64,000 nt of DNA from Trochalopteron elliotii. Taxonomy: Eukaryota; Chordata; Aves; Passeriformes; Leiothrichidae. Shown here one piece after another: positions 40,073 through 51,886 of the stretch; position 1 is the first letter of the stretch; each line of letters starts with the position of its first letter. The stretch covers positions 311,183 through 375,182 of the forward strand of contig JANPWX010019233.1 of the NCBI GenBank assembly GCA_024734555.1. The letters are read 5' to 3'. A model generated the notes under the pieces. It searched no databases, was not told where the DNA came from, and saw only the letters and a program-made list of their open reading frames with translations. Both the position numbers and the translations under genes were made by a program.

Positions 40073-40623
40073 TGTGTAGTCATCTAGTTTTCAAATAACT
40101 TCCACAGGTGAATTTTCAAACACTTAACTGTGTTTGGCAGTCATTAATTATTTATGTGGTGCAGCCTTGTTAATGGGAACACTTAAAATGAATAATTGTT
40201 AGTGGTGTATTTTCTGACACATCATTATTATTCCTTCACCCTATAGGTGTAATTTAGGTTGCTGTTAATGTAAGCACTTTGTGATAATCCCTTTGAGTTT
40301 TTAGCCAGTGCCATCATGCCTGTTATGTACAAAATTTATGCACTTTAGCAAAACTTCTTAGCAAAATGGTAGCAAGGAGGTTTTAAACCCATATGGCCTT
40401 CATTTTCTCATACCTTTTCAAACTTTTTCAGATTATTTCTCTATCTGGTTTAGGGAAATATATATTTATTAAGCAATAACATTGTTGTGATTGTTGTAAA
40501 GTTTCTCATTTGACTTTCTGATGTTCTGGGATATTATTTATCTCTGTCACTGTACGTAACCAGTATTAAGGATCTTTCTGCATCTTAGTTGAGATCTTTA
40601 AAATATATAACTCCATGTTTTCT
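40073..40623. other. Unique AT-rich sequence between T/G tracts
   Basis: Nothing recognised. Confidence 0.5.
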
Positions 40624-40690
40624 TGTGGTTGGTTGGTTGGTGGTTTGGTTTTTGATTTTTTTTTTTTGTTTGGTTTGGTTTGGTATTTTA
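40624..40690. repeat. T/G-rich tract, left arm of a facing pair
   Basis: TGG/TTGG and TTTGG units around a 12-base T run on the plus strand. Its complement resembles the A/C tract beginning about 100 bases to the right, so the two can pair imperfectly as an inverted repeat. Confidence 0.85.
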
Positions 40691-40785
40691 GTTTTACAGT
40701 TCTACTTGTCTACTTTGCAGGACATTATTAAAATCTATGTCCTCTGCATTATTAATTTACTTTTTGCTATTGGGCTGAATTTTAC

Positions 40786-40888
40786 AGAAAAAAAAAAAAC
40801 AAAAACAAAACAACAACAACAACAAAAAACCAAACAGAACAAAAACCAAACAAAAACAAACAAACAAAAAAAAACCACCAAAAAACCC
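40786..40888. repeat. A/C-rich tract, right arm of a facing pair
   Basis: About 100 bases of A and C, including four CAA units and several AAACC/CAAA units. The lysine- and glutamine-rich tail of the plus frame at 40589-40906 is translation of this simple sequence and not a protein. Confidence 0.85.
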
Positions 40889-41460
40889 TGGCAGCAAAAT
40901 ATTTAGTAAGTGTATTAAGTGTAATTAATCTAGAAAAAAAACCCCAAAACTCACATTTACAATATCTGAAACTATATGCAGACAGAGGAAATGAGATTTT
41001 TGAGTAACCAGCTTTAACCAGCTGCAACTTGTAGCTGAGATTAATGTTTTCCTGAAAATCTCATCCTACAGGTTTTCCAGTGGCCAACTAGACTTGGCTG
41101 AGTCAAGCAGGGGACAAAATCTTGTAAACTGTAGAGAGCCAGGGCTGATTCACTGCTTTTAATGATCCCAGCTGAGCCTCTTACTCATTCCATATCACAT
41201 TTCCTAACCGGACATAAACTTTCCACTCCAAAATGAGCCATATTGATTGTAATTTGTTTATGAGAAAGGGAGTTTGGAAACTTTCCCAAATATGTCTTTT
41301 GATTTTTTAATAAGTATATTTGGTTTAAACTGTGGCAGCCATTAGCAGTCTTCAGTGTCCTGGAAAGACTGAGGTGTTAATGCCCTTTCCTGATATTTTT
41401 TAAAAATAGTTTCCTTGTCTTTTGCTACCTGGGTACATAGTCTGAATAATTTTAATGTGA
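40889..41460. other. Unique sequence, no gene seen
   Basis: Nothing recognised before the CR1 tail begins. Confidence 0.5.
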
Positions 41461-41810
41461 GTCATAGAAACATAGAAGAGTTTGAGTTGGAAGGGACCTT
41501 AAAGATCATCTCTTTCAAATCCTCGCATCATGAGCAGGAACGCAACCCACTGGACCAGGTTGCTCAGAGCCCCATCCAACCTGGCCTTGAACATTTCCAG
41601 GGATGGAGCTTCTCTGGGCAATCTGTACCAGTGCCTGACCACCCACACAGTAAAGAACTTATTTCCAACCTCTAATATAAATATCTCTTAATTTAAAATA
41701 TTCCCCTTATCCTATCACTATCTGTCTGCATAAGAAGGTTGCGCTCCTTCTTTTACAAGTTCTGTTAAAGTTGTGAACTGAGCTGCATCTCACCTTGACT
41801 ATAGGATTGG
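41461..41810 (-). mobile_element. CR1 3'-tail fragment, minus strand
   Basis: This has a well-preserved reversed CR1 3' end. A GTCATAGAAACATAGAA block (the degraded terminal short repeat) is followed by 'gagttggaagggacc', 'gatcatct', 'ctggaccaggttgctcag', 'gccccatccaacctggcc' and 'ccagggatgg'. It then fades near 41800. Only the 3' untranslated region and perhaps the last codons of ORF2 are present. The plus frame at 41415-41675 is a shadow. The tail is better preserved than the copy at 14328, so this insertion is probably younger. Confidence 0.93.
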
Positions 41811-43440
41811 CCTTTTCCTCTCCACTAAAATTGTCAGCTTAGCTCTCACCATCTATATTTTGAAACATTCTAGAGATTCCAGGGAACAGAACACAAACAC
41901 TGAATGAGAGAGTTAAAAAACAGCCCTGTGAATGCATGTTCTGGTGAAATGTCAATTCAGGAAAAAAATACCTCACCCCAGAAGCCTGTCTCTCTGCAGT
42001 TTTCAAAACAAAAGCTCTTGAGAGGTAATAACCTCTAATGAGAGTGGCAACATCAAGGTGAAAAAATGACCAGTCATTTAGGCACATTTCTGTGTACCCA
42101 TGAGCTCACCTGTATTCTTTTTGACATGCAGCTGGTCTCAGAAATCTTGTAAAGGATATTAATTTAGGGTAGGTGGATATACTCTGGTCAGAGGGCCATG
42201 TGTTACATACACTTACCAAACTGTCACTTCTGGTGCACTACAGTCTGACAAACAGAAGCAGAGGGTTGTAGCAGCACCTAGTGCAGACAGTTCTGCTAGG
42301 GTAGCAATACTGCTGGTCTCTGTTCTGAAGGTTGCTATACCAAATTATATTACACACTACCCCCAGCAGCTGATGACAGCTCCTCTTGTATGTGCTCCTG
42401 GTGAAGCCTCTGTAGCTGCTCCAGAAGGAACAGGGACACAGGTGCTTTCATGTTTGGCTGTTACTTTAGCTGTCAAAATTTTTTGAAAGAGGCCTTGCAA
42501 GAAATTGGATAAATTGACTTCTAAGCTCAGGAAGTTGCAGTGCAACTTCATGAAGTAAAGCTATAACTAGTCTTGGTTGCTCTGGTACTGCATTTAAAAG
42601 GGTTGCCTTAGACGATGGAGAATTTCAAAATATCATAGAAATTCTGCTGCCTGGAAATTAGAGGAAATATAAACAAAATCACTGTTTATTCTAGAGTTGT
42701 GCATGGAAAAAATGTGGGTGTATTATACAGAGCAAGAGGTTTTCTACTTAAAAATGTTCTGGGGATCTACTGCTGCTTAAAGTTGCATAATTTCTTGTTG
42801 CTTCTAAACAAATAGTCAATACTTCAGACTTGAATTTTGCTACCTCGGTGGGTTTTTTTTAAAGTAATAATGAACACAGATACAATGTTGGCAGAACAGC
42901 TGGATATACTGTGAGATAATTCTCACAGGAGTATTTCAACAGCATGCTGAAATATCTCATGAAATGGGAGAAAAACCTCATTTGTATAAACAGCTTATAT
43001 CATGATACTGTGTAGGTGTAGTGTTACTTGTTAATCTGTTTCATAGCTCTGTGAATTGCTCTGTCTGGAAAGCCAGTCCAGCATGGTCAGGGCTCAGGCC
43101 ATTGCTATTCAAACCGTACTGACACAGGGTTCGGTGGCTGGACGTTGCTGATCCATCCACTGGGCAATCCAGTGGGACTACCACCTGCCTTGCACTGCTT
43201 GTGCACAACAGTGTGTAGAGTGGGAGCTTCTATCTGCACCTCAGCATACTTCAGCATTCAGAGCACTGTAATTTAAACTTAATGAATGCCTCTGCTCCCC
43301 TTAAAAGCTGAAGAGAAATGTGTGCAGATAAAATGAATTTCTCTTGTCTAGACGTGAATGCTGTAGCCAAATCCCTCAGGGAGGAAATGTTGAGGGTTGG
43401 TTTGTTTCTTTTTTGTTTGTTTTAACAATAAGTGGTCACA
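41811..43440. other. Unique sequence with two GC-richer patches
   Basis: Patches at about 42240-42460 and 43070-43260 are less AT-rich than their surroundings. The first overlaps a 64-codon minus frame (42357-42551) with no recognised motif. Neither matches a repeat family that I can name. They may be old, unrecognised repeats or regulatory sequence. Confidence 0.4.
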
Positions 43441-43505
43441 AAATGTTTTTATTTTTTATATATTTATTTATTTGTTTGTTTGTTTGTTTATTTTTTATTT
43501 CATTT
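43441..43505. repeat. TTTA/TTTG simple-sequence tract
   Basis: T-rich tetranucleotide tract with TTTA steps, then four TTTG units at about 43471-43486, then more T-rich sequence. It explains the phenylalanine-rich frames at 43344-43649 and 43397-43579. Confidence 0.85.
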
Positions 43506-46424
43506 TTACAGTCCTCTCATGCTGTCTTCACTGTCCATTTCCAAAGCATTCACCCAGTTATTCAAGAAGTGATCTTTGAACTGTATAAAATTCAACAATA
43601 CCCTGAAGTTCAATATTCATGGGAATTTCTGCATATTCTTTCCCTATGACATGCAAAGCTAATGTAATCCTCCTACAATATTCAAGAAATTGCTAAATAA
43701 GCAAGTCATGAAATAGATCAATAAGACCTCTTATTAGACCTAAATCCTTCTCAGGGAATGAGGTTCTGCATGGGGTGACAGGATGGCTTGATTGTAGCAG
43801 AAACAAAATTCCTGAACCACAGGAAGCACTGAAATAGCCATTTACTCTTCAAAAAAAGGAAGAAGATATATTTTCTTTTGTTTTCTTTGAAAAATAAATA
43901 GTAAAATCTATATTCTTTCAGAAATCATTATGTGTTTTAATTTCCAATTTAATAATTGTTTTTAGATTTTTCTTTTAATTGTTCTAATTTTTGGCTATTT
44001 TATTTTAGTTTGACAGTACAACAGTGAAAGTAAAAATATTTCCACTTTAATTTTTTTTTTGGCAGAAAATTGTGCATTGAATAATGCAATACAGGGAAAA
44101 AATGTTACGGGGAAACAAAAGCTGATTCATACTACCAAAAAAAGAGAAAGGTTTTCAAGGTATAAAGGGTCTGGGGTTTGTTTGAAAGTGTCATGCTTCA
44201 CAAAATAGGTAGTTATTAAATTGGTGTCTAGACTTCCCTTTCTGCCTTTTTTTTGTCTGTTATGAAGCAGTTTATGTTGCTAATATAGCATAAGCTTTAG
44301 TATGCTTAGTAATACATTTTTTGCTATGCAGATTTATATTTTAGGTTTTCTTGGTGTATTTTTAAATGAAGTTAAGCTGTAGAACAACCCTCCCTGAAGC
44401 TGCTACGTGAATTCTTAAAACGTCTGTTTCACCATGAAATAATACTGGAGAGCTCAGCATGAGCTCTCATAGTGTGAGTATTGATTAATTAAGGTTTTTG
44501 TACAGAAGGGCATCACCCTGGGAAGTTGGATCCTGGGAAGGATCAAAGAGTCACAGTGATGATAAATGCTTTGAGTGTAATGCAGCTGATGCCAGAAGCA
44601 GTATGCAGGACATTCTGCTTTTGAGTGCTGCAAGTGTGCTCTGAAGTGCCTTGCAAGAGTGGGAAACTATTAAAGTATAGTGGTTAAAAGTTAATAGATG
44701 CACATTTAATTTATCTTTCTTTTGTCAATGAAGAACAGAAAGAAATGCAGGATTTTGAGGGGAGGTAGCAGAGATGCAGTGTCTGTAAGGAGAAATTTGA
44801 GAATATGAGTGTGATGAGGCTTGCAGAACAGAGTGATGGACATTGATAACAGGACTGGAAGTTGAGCTGTGACCTCCTTGAGTCCGTCCCTTGCCACATT
44901 AAGCCAGTATTTCAATATCCCCATAAAATTTGTTGCTTTTCTCTGCCCTCTTAAGCCTCCTGTCTACTGCTCCAGCTTCTGCCACTTTCTAAAGCTGCTA
45001 ATTAAATCAGTGCACTCCATTCCTTAAAAAATGAAAACTATAAATAAAGAATTTTAGCATTTGCGTCATCTGCTTTCTTCCTTTCATATCTCATCTTACA
45101 AGTAAACGCATGACTCTGCAATTGTATCTGAAAGAACTGATGGTGGGGAAGAATAAATGAGAGAGAAATGCTGGCACGTGAGTAAAAATGTTGTGAAAAT
45201 TCGGTAAATCTCTTTTGGTCGTGGTTGGTCATAAAATGCTATTCACTAGGAATTTGAGAAGCAGAACCAGAAGGAAAGGATTCCTTTCAAGCCCAAAGAA
45301 TGACAGTAGCAGAAAAGGTCCCCTATGGAAGTTGTGCTGATACTTGGTGAAGACTTACCCTTAGAATACTAAAGAGATTTTATTAGAGAAGAAAAAAAAA
45401 GAATTCGAAGAAGTTCCTTGGTGTTTGTTTGTCAGTAATCCAAATTATATTAAGATAAATAGTAGCTCAAAAAACCTAATGAAGTCATGAGATGACAAAA
45501 ATATCTATATTTTTAAATGTCACTGTATTTTTTTTCTGCGTCCTTCTTCAATCTGCTTTAGATATAACATTTAATTTTAGAATTTGTTCTCTAAATATCT
45601 TGGGTGAGCCTTTCTATAATAGAACTCTGACATCTTTTGTTGTTAGGTAGTCTTACCATCTTGAAACATTTAATATCAGTGAAGTATTCTTTCTTACTAG
45701 AACTTTTTTGAAATAAATCTCCTGAAGCAGCTATTTGTACTTGCAGCTATTTGCTTTGTCATGTGGGACACTAAATTCAGCTTTGTGTGTAATCCAATTT
45801 AACAGCACCTATAATAGCCTAACAGTGGCAGATCGGAATAGATACCTTTCCATTACTTTGTTCAGTTACTGGACAGAATAAAACTCTGGGTAGAATTCAA
45901 AACCACAGGTGATTCAAGGCCCTTCATCTTACATGCATTTTTGGTTAAACTGAAGCATATTTATAAAGAAAAAGCAAGATGATGTGTTTGCAATTACTTG
46001 CTATTACAAATGCTAGGAAAATGATTTTGGTTCAATTTTTCATGTGCTAGAGATGCTGTAGTCTAAATGGTCTAAGAAATTAAGCTCTGTACAAAAAAAA
46101 TAGATTTTATTACATCACAAGGGTGTTTTTTTCTTTGAAGGAATAGAGTTCCCTGATGAGATGAAAGGATTCTACACATCTCATTTTTCTCAAGCAGTGT
46201 GTACATAGGTGAAGATAGCATCTTTTCTATACCCTTCCTTAGTTTTTCATTAGTCTGTGGTCTTTTCATTTGCCAATCTATTTTAATGTATAGCTAATAC
46301 ACACACAGTTCATTTAGAGATAATTATTAACAAAATTCAGAATTCATGTATTTAAACATCAGTGACTGATTTTTTACCAAAAGACAAAATGACAATATTC
46401 TGGGGCAGGTTGTAGGGGGATAGT
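43506..46424. other. Unique AT-rich sequence, no gene seen
   Basis: Frames at 44706-44924 and 44711-44899 overlap in two minus phases and are not supported as genes. A perfect 9-bp stem with a 3-base loop lies at 44448-44468. No transposon is recognised. Confidence 0.5.
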
Positions 46425-46453
46425 GCAGATTGTCAATCTGCATTGATTGACAG
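46425..46453 (+). promoter_or_regulatory. PBX/MEIS-type composite motif in an overlapping palindrome
   Basis: TGATTGACAG at 46444-46453 equals the known composite site bound by PBX with MEIS/PREP homeodomain partners. Six bases upstream lies the inverted half TGTCAATC (46431-46438), which is itself part of a 17-base perfect palindrome at 46425-46441. The motif match is direct; binding is inference. A ten-base motif will also occur by chance in long DNA. Confidence 0.3.
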
Positions 46454-48418
46454 TCAGTGTAACAATACCTCATGTTGAATATCTTCTCTAAAAATAAATA
46501 TGAAAACCTAGCTACTTACACATGTCTGATTATAACAAACAAGTGAATGGAGAACTCGTAAGAGGAACCACGGTCCAAAGCATTTATTTGTTTGATTTAC
46601 AGTAATTCTGATTAAAAGTCTCTGCCTAAAGGGTCATTTCAAATGAGTTACTGAGGAGATGGCTCAGGAATATCGCAATTTTAAGTCTGATTTAGTAGGA
46701 AAATACTGTTTAATAGGTGTAGCCATAACTTGTTGAGAAACATTTGCAAAGCAAAAGGTAGTAACTTAATATTTGAGATACATTTGATCCATTTGATGCT
46801 TGTCATTTAGTGAAGAATAATGTCCCGGGTGAATATTGAGTTTCACCGCTCAGTGGCCATTTCTCAGCTAAGCAGTCAGATTGTCTCATACAGTGTTAGT
46901 CGTGGGAATTCAGTGAGGGTATATAACACTGTTGCAGCATTGACAGTAATCCTCCTTAATTTCAATGTTCAGAGAGAAAATACCACTACAGCAGAGCTGT
47001 TAGTAAACAGGGATTACAATAGATTCACATCTAATTATGCATTGAAAACTAAAAGCATCTGACAAACTATATTTAGCATCAGAACCACACTATAATCTCC
47101 AAAAAAAGGGTAGAAGATAATGTTTAAATCCCCAAATCCAATATCATCTTCTGTTCATAAGTAAAAGATGTCAGAATAATAATTTCAATAAATACCGAGT
47201 TCTAACACAATTGGGAAATAATACCAAATGGTTTATATTCTGAAAAAATTGCATGCAAAACTGCTTATTTACTGACTCAGAATTTGCAGTGTTTCATTCT
47301 GCAGGGATTCCAACTTGCTCCCTCCAGATCAGGAGGGGTTTCTTGTAGATATCCGTGGTACCAGTGTGGAGGAGCAAAGTAAGAAAACTTCCCAGAGATT
47401 AACATATTCTTACAGGAATACAAACAATATCAAAATGTTTTATTAACTCTTCAAAATATCACTGATAATCCTCATTAGGAAATTATAACAGAAGCCTGTG
47501 TTTATCCTTGGTAAATCTTGCATTATCTGCAATCTATTATGCATTTTGCAAACCTTGGAAATACCACTGAATGTTTCCTGATGTCTTGTTCCAGTATATC
47601 TCCACAGAAAGGAGAGTAGGACAACCTCAGGCCTATAAGTTAGGAACTGAGCAAAACAGGGAAGCAGAAAGAAGCTTAAAGAGGCAAGAAAGTCAGATAG
47701 TATGGATAAGGATTCATTATGGATGGATGAATGTGCTAAATAATTTCAGCTGTGGACAGATTTCAATGCCATCTGAGACCAAAGTTAACAGTTTTCCCTC
47801 TAAATAAAAAAATGTGGAAGTACATTTACTTCTAGCTCCCACAGATGAAATCACTGCAGATAGGCTGATACTGAACTGCTTGCAGTAATATTTTCTTTCT
47901 TTCTAGCACAGTATGTTATTTAGTTTTAAAGACTATTTTCCCCTGCAGAAATAAACCTCCTGCATTATTAGTCTTCATGCTTTAAAAATGAATGCATTGG
48001 ATTTTGTTTATAGCACAGCATTAGGGAACTTTTCATGTTGTTTGTATTAGAATTTCTTCAGTGTATGCTGTCACCAGAAATGTTGACCTGTGTTTCAAGA
48101 AAATGTGGGACATGGTACTCCACAGAAACTCCGTGACTTCATACAAAAACGAGGGGGGAAAAATTAATTCCCCTTCTTAATGGAATGGTGAAAGACCTTC
48201 TAAAAGTTGTACAAAAGGTACCATTGTCATCCTGCATTTAAACTTGTTCAAAATGTAAACCACTTGTTACAGCATGAGTGGAATTCTTTTCCTAAATATT
48301 TATAGAAGTCAGTTTTTTTGAGAAGAATAGTGTCAAATATAATATGAACAAGTCAAATAATTTCTCCTCCACACATAACTGAAATATTTCAAACAGTTTT
48401 CCATGAATCTTAAAAAAG
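46454..48418. other. Unique AT-rich sequence, no gene seen
   Basis: Frames of 78-80 codons at 46820-47062 and 47571-47807 have mixed composition but no domain or splice context that I recognise. Confidence 0.5.
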
Positions 48419-48480
48419 ACCCAACCCCCCCTTCCCCTCAAGAAAAAAAACCCCAAGGTAAAAAAAAAGCCCAAGCAAAC
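48419..48480. repeat. A/C-rich low-complexity tract
   Basis: A-runs and C-runs on the plus strand with a C7 run at the left. It is a shorter relative of the 27471-27650 tract. It causes the phenylalanine- and glycine-rich start of the minus frame at 48292-48474. Confidence 0.75.
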
Positions 48481-51229
48481 TTATGTAGGATCCCAGTTAG
48501 CATTATCAATATTTAGACTAAGAGATTACACAGCTATCTAAAGAAATAAATTGTATTCCTCATTGCCATTTGCTGCCAACCACCAGTATAAATAACATGG
48601 CTGATTTTGGTGGCAGGAAGCTCTGTATCTTGGATTGTTGTGTGCTACAACTTTTCATTTTGGAATTGTACTATAATTCTGTGGAGCCTACTTAAGTCTC
48701 TTCCTCATTTTCTTACCTTTGTACAATGCGCTGTCCAATACTTTTTTGGTTTTTATCTGGTAGTGGTGATGAAATGCTGGGCTTTGAGTTCTGTTTTCAG
48801 TGGGGAAAGTAGAGAGTAAACTTTGCAGCCAACTTCACATAAGATAATCCACAATAATTTGAGCATTAAGTCCTATGACTTCATAAAAAGCATATAGAGC
48901 AAAGCAATTGTGCAAAGGGAAAAAAAATATAACTGCAAAGAACTCTTGAGATGATAATCAGAGAGCTTTTTGTGCCTTTCACTTTCTACTTTGTCATATA
49001 TAGTAATAAGTAGTACCTACATTTTTCTCTGAAAAGAGTTTGGAAACCACATTATAAAGATTTTCAGAACAGACAGGAAAATGTTATTTCTAGCTGGAAT
49101 GAAACAGAAATGTTCCCAGATGCAGAAGTAAACTCATTTTGAGTTATTGTCTCAGTATTCATCTTTCATTTTTTCTTCTTGTGAATTCAGATTCAATTTA
49201 TAAGAGAAGACAGAGAAGACATCTTTAAAAATCTAATTATCAGCATAGCATCTATTGTAGAAATTACAGTCTTGTCATTATTAAAAGGCAATCTATGTAA
49301 AATGTTCAAGTATAAGCAGCTTATTGTAAAAGTTATGTTCATAACACAGAAAGGAAAAACACAAACAGCTAAATATTGTTGTCCTTAAAAACAGAGGTAT
49401 GAATTTCTCTAGGACGCTGTTACTATTATTCCAGCTCCATTGCATTCCAGACATTAGTTTGGTTTTCTGACTCACTGTACCACACTCTTCCCTAACCTCC
49501 AGGGAATGTATGCATTGGCTCTGCCTCGCTGAGGCTGGCAGAGAGCTATGGAGTTAGAAGCTGGCAAAATGCTGCAAGATGTCCTGAGGAAAAGCACTTG
49601 TACACAGACTCCAATCATATTCCTATCCCACAACTCCAATGTAGACAGTGTCCAGTCCATGAGAATTGCAGTGGGATATTTTTTGTTGTGCTTATGTGGA
49701 ACATGTGCGCCTAAATAATATGGTAGCCCTAATGTCTGCCTACTGTACCATTTAAATCTGAAACACTGACTTGTACTTAGTGGTAAACACAGTTTTGGCA
49801 AAACACCAAGTGTCTTGCCAGGATGGCTGATAAAAACTTTCAGTGACTGCCTTCTGTTCATTGGTGTCAACTTGTAAATCTTTCATTGCATAAAGAGATC
49901 TCTTTTTCTTTTATGTAGAGTTCATCCACAGAATGTGTGGGCAGTGCAATGTTCCCTAACTTCACAAGTTAATATTTGGGTTCCAAGTTTGAGCCAGTAT
50001 TGGTGATGTGTCACTAATTAAAGTGAAAAGTTAAACTTCGCAAAGACTGTAGAGAAAAATCATGATGTCTGGCTCAGGCTTGTTTCTCTTATATAACCTG
50101 CTCATGTCTAATGAAAGTTCTTACTCCTTTCAGGAATATGCCTTCCCACATATTCTCTGGGAACAAAGGCAGCAGTAAGCTACTTTGCACTGATTTTATT
50201 TTAAACAATAAAACTAATGAGGTCATGCCTTTCTGTGGGGGCAAAAGCCAGAAGTTATTACAGTGCGACTCCTGCTTTTGTGTCAGCTTCTCCTTTTCAC
50301 TAAAGAATTAACAAGTGATTAACATGTATCTTGAGGATTTTTTCTTCAGAAAATAAAATAATCCTTTTTATAACAAATTTTGTGCCAAAAATCTATCTTC
50401 TATCCATCTTTTTTATCATCCATATATTCTAAAAAACTCACGAGCAGTTTTTGTAATTAAGGCACCAATATTGTTTCACAGGACTCAGCAACTGAAAGAT
50501 GAGAAGTAAACACCTGGCTATACCCTGAGATCTGAATGCTCTTGTTCATGGATATTTGCAATAAGTTTTTATATATATTTTGTTTTTCACAGTAGCTTGT
50601 GTGTTTCAAGAACCAAAAGGGTGACACTGTTTAAGTCAGCCATGGAGATCTATCTCCAAAGGAAAGAAAGTTAAACATATTAATTATTAAATGCTTTCAG
50701 CTAGATTCTTCTTAAAATATTTAAAGCAAATGTAGGCCATCTAGACCTGACAAAATAAGAAATGGCCTTCAAACAAAATGCTAGCTGAACTAGAAACAGA
50801 CTAGAAATAGAAAGAAAATTTTCCTTATAGGGAAGAAGTTCAGAGGAGAGTGTTGCTTTCTTCACACCTCTCTGGAACAAGTTGTATTTCTGTATAGCTG
50901 CAGATAATCTCCACGGACAAAGTCTACATAGATGTCTGTCAAAGACATCTGTTACACAAATGAAGTAAATCATTCTTTTAGAGTAAAATGATATTTTAAA
51001 TTACCTTCGGAAATTCTCTTAGACTCCTTTAGTGTAAAAATTGAAGTCATAAAAATCAAGTGATTTTCCCTTCTAATTCTGTATTTTTCTGTACATTTCC
51101 TTGTTTGTGTTATTATATATACTGTTGGCCTTCTAAGCCCCAGTGATCAAGAGAGAAAGACAAGAGGAGTACTCTGAAATTTCAGTTCCACTTTAGTGTT
51201 CCTAAGTTGTTTTGTTCCCTTCAATTTAG
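48481..51229. other. Unique AT-rich sequence, no gene supported
   Basis: Contains the second-longest open frame of the window (49472-49870 minus, 132 codons), in a slightly GC-richer stretch. Its translation shows no signal peptide, transmembrane segment, repeat or known motif. It is better explained by chance than by a gene. Confidence 0.45.
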
Positions 51230-51807
51230 GCACCTGTCATGGTTCAACACCAGCCAGCCCCTTGCTCAGTCTTCCCCAGTGGAAGACAATCAGAAGTGTG
51301 AAAGTGGGAAAAGTTGTGGCTTGAGATAAAAAGCAGTTTAATAGGTAAAGACGCAGCTGTGCATGCACGCAAAGCAAAATAAGGAATTCATTCACCACTT
51401 TCCATGGGCAGACAGGTGTTCAGCCATCCTCAGGAAAGCAGGGCTCAATCATGCATAGCAGTGGCTTGGGAGGACAAATGCCAACTCTGCAAACATCCCC
51501 TCCTTCTTCTCCCATCTTTATACTGAGCATGATGCCATATGGTCTGGAATATCCCTGTGGCCAGTGCAGCTCAGCTGCCCCAGCTGTGTCCCCTCCAAAC
51601 TTCTTGTGCACAGCCAGCCCACTCACTAGAGTGGAGGTGAAGGGGTATAAAAGGCCTTGTCTCTGTGCAAGCACTGTTCAGCTGTAACTGAAACATCCTT
51701 CTGTTATCAATGCTGTTTCCAGCACAAATCCCAACACACAGATCCATATATTAGCTGCTCTGGAGAAAATTAATTGTATCCCTGCTACAATTTACTAATT
51801 TAGCACC
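51230..51807 (-). mobile_element. Solo LTR with candidate 5-bp target duplication, avian ERVL-like, minus strand
   Basis: The LTR spans 51235-51802 and is flanked on both sides by GCACC (51230-51234 and 51803-51807), a 5-bp target duplication as expected for class III (ERVL-like) retroviral insertions. On the plus strand it starts TGTCATGGTT. Near its other end is the complement of the conserved GGATA..AATTAATTTTCT block found close to the 5' end of this avian LTR family. In minus orientation a TATA box (TATAAA, 51522-51517) is followed about 180 bases later by an ATTAAA polyadenylation signal (51342-51337), defining a U3-R-U5 layout. A diagnostic GGATATTCCAGACCATATGGCATCATGC-like block lies just upstream of the TATA box. 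No gag, pol or env lies beside it. The 5' terminus is mutated, and the 84- and 78-codon frames inside are not genes. Confidence 0.88.
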
Positions 51808-51886
51808 ACAAGAAAAAACAAAAAACAAACCAAAACCAAACCAACAAAAGCCCCAAACAAAACAAAACAAAACTAAAACCAAAAAA
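51808..51886. repeat. A/C-rich tract abutting the LTR
   Basis: About 80 bases of AAAACC/CAAAA steps immediately after the right-hand copy of the target duplication. It lies outside the LTR, so the retrovirus either inserted next to an existing A/C tract or the tract grew afterwards. Confidence 0.85.

Noticed and set aside
49472..49870. 132-codon minus-strand frame as a possible gene
   Set aside because: The translation resembles no family that I recognise, and there are no splice or promoter signals that I can support.
51646..51652. Plus-strand TATAAAA as a promoter
   Set aside because: It lies inside the minus-strand LTR, whose own TATA box is on the other strand. No downstream plus-strand gene is visible.
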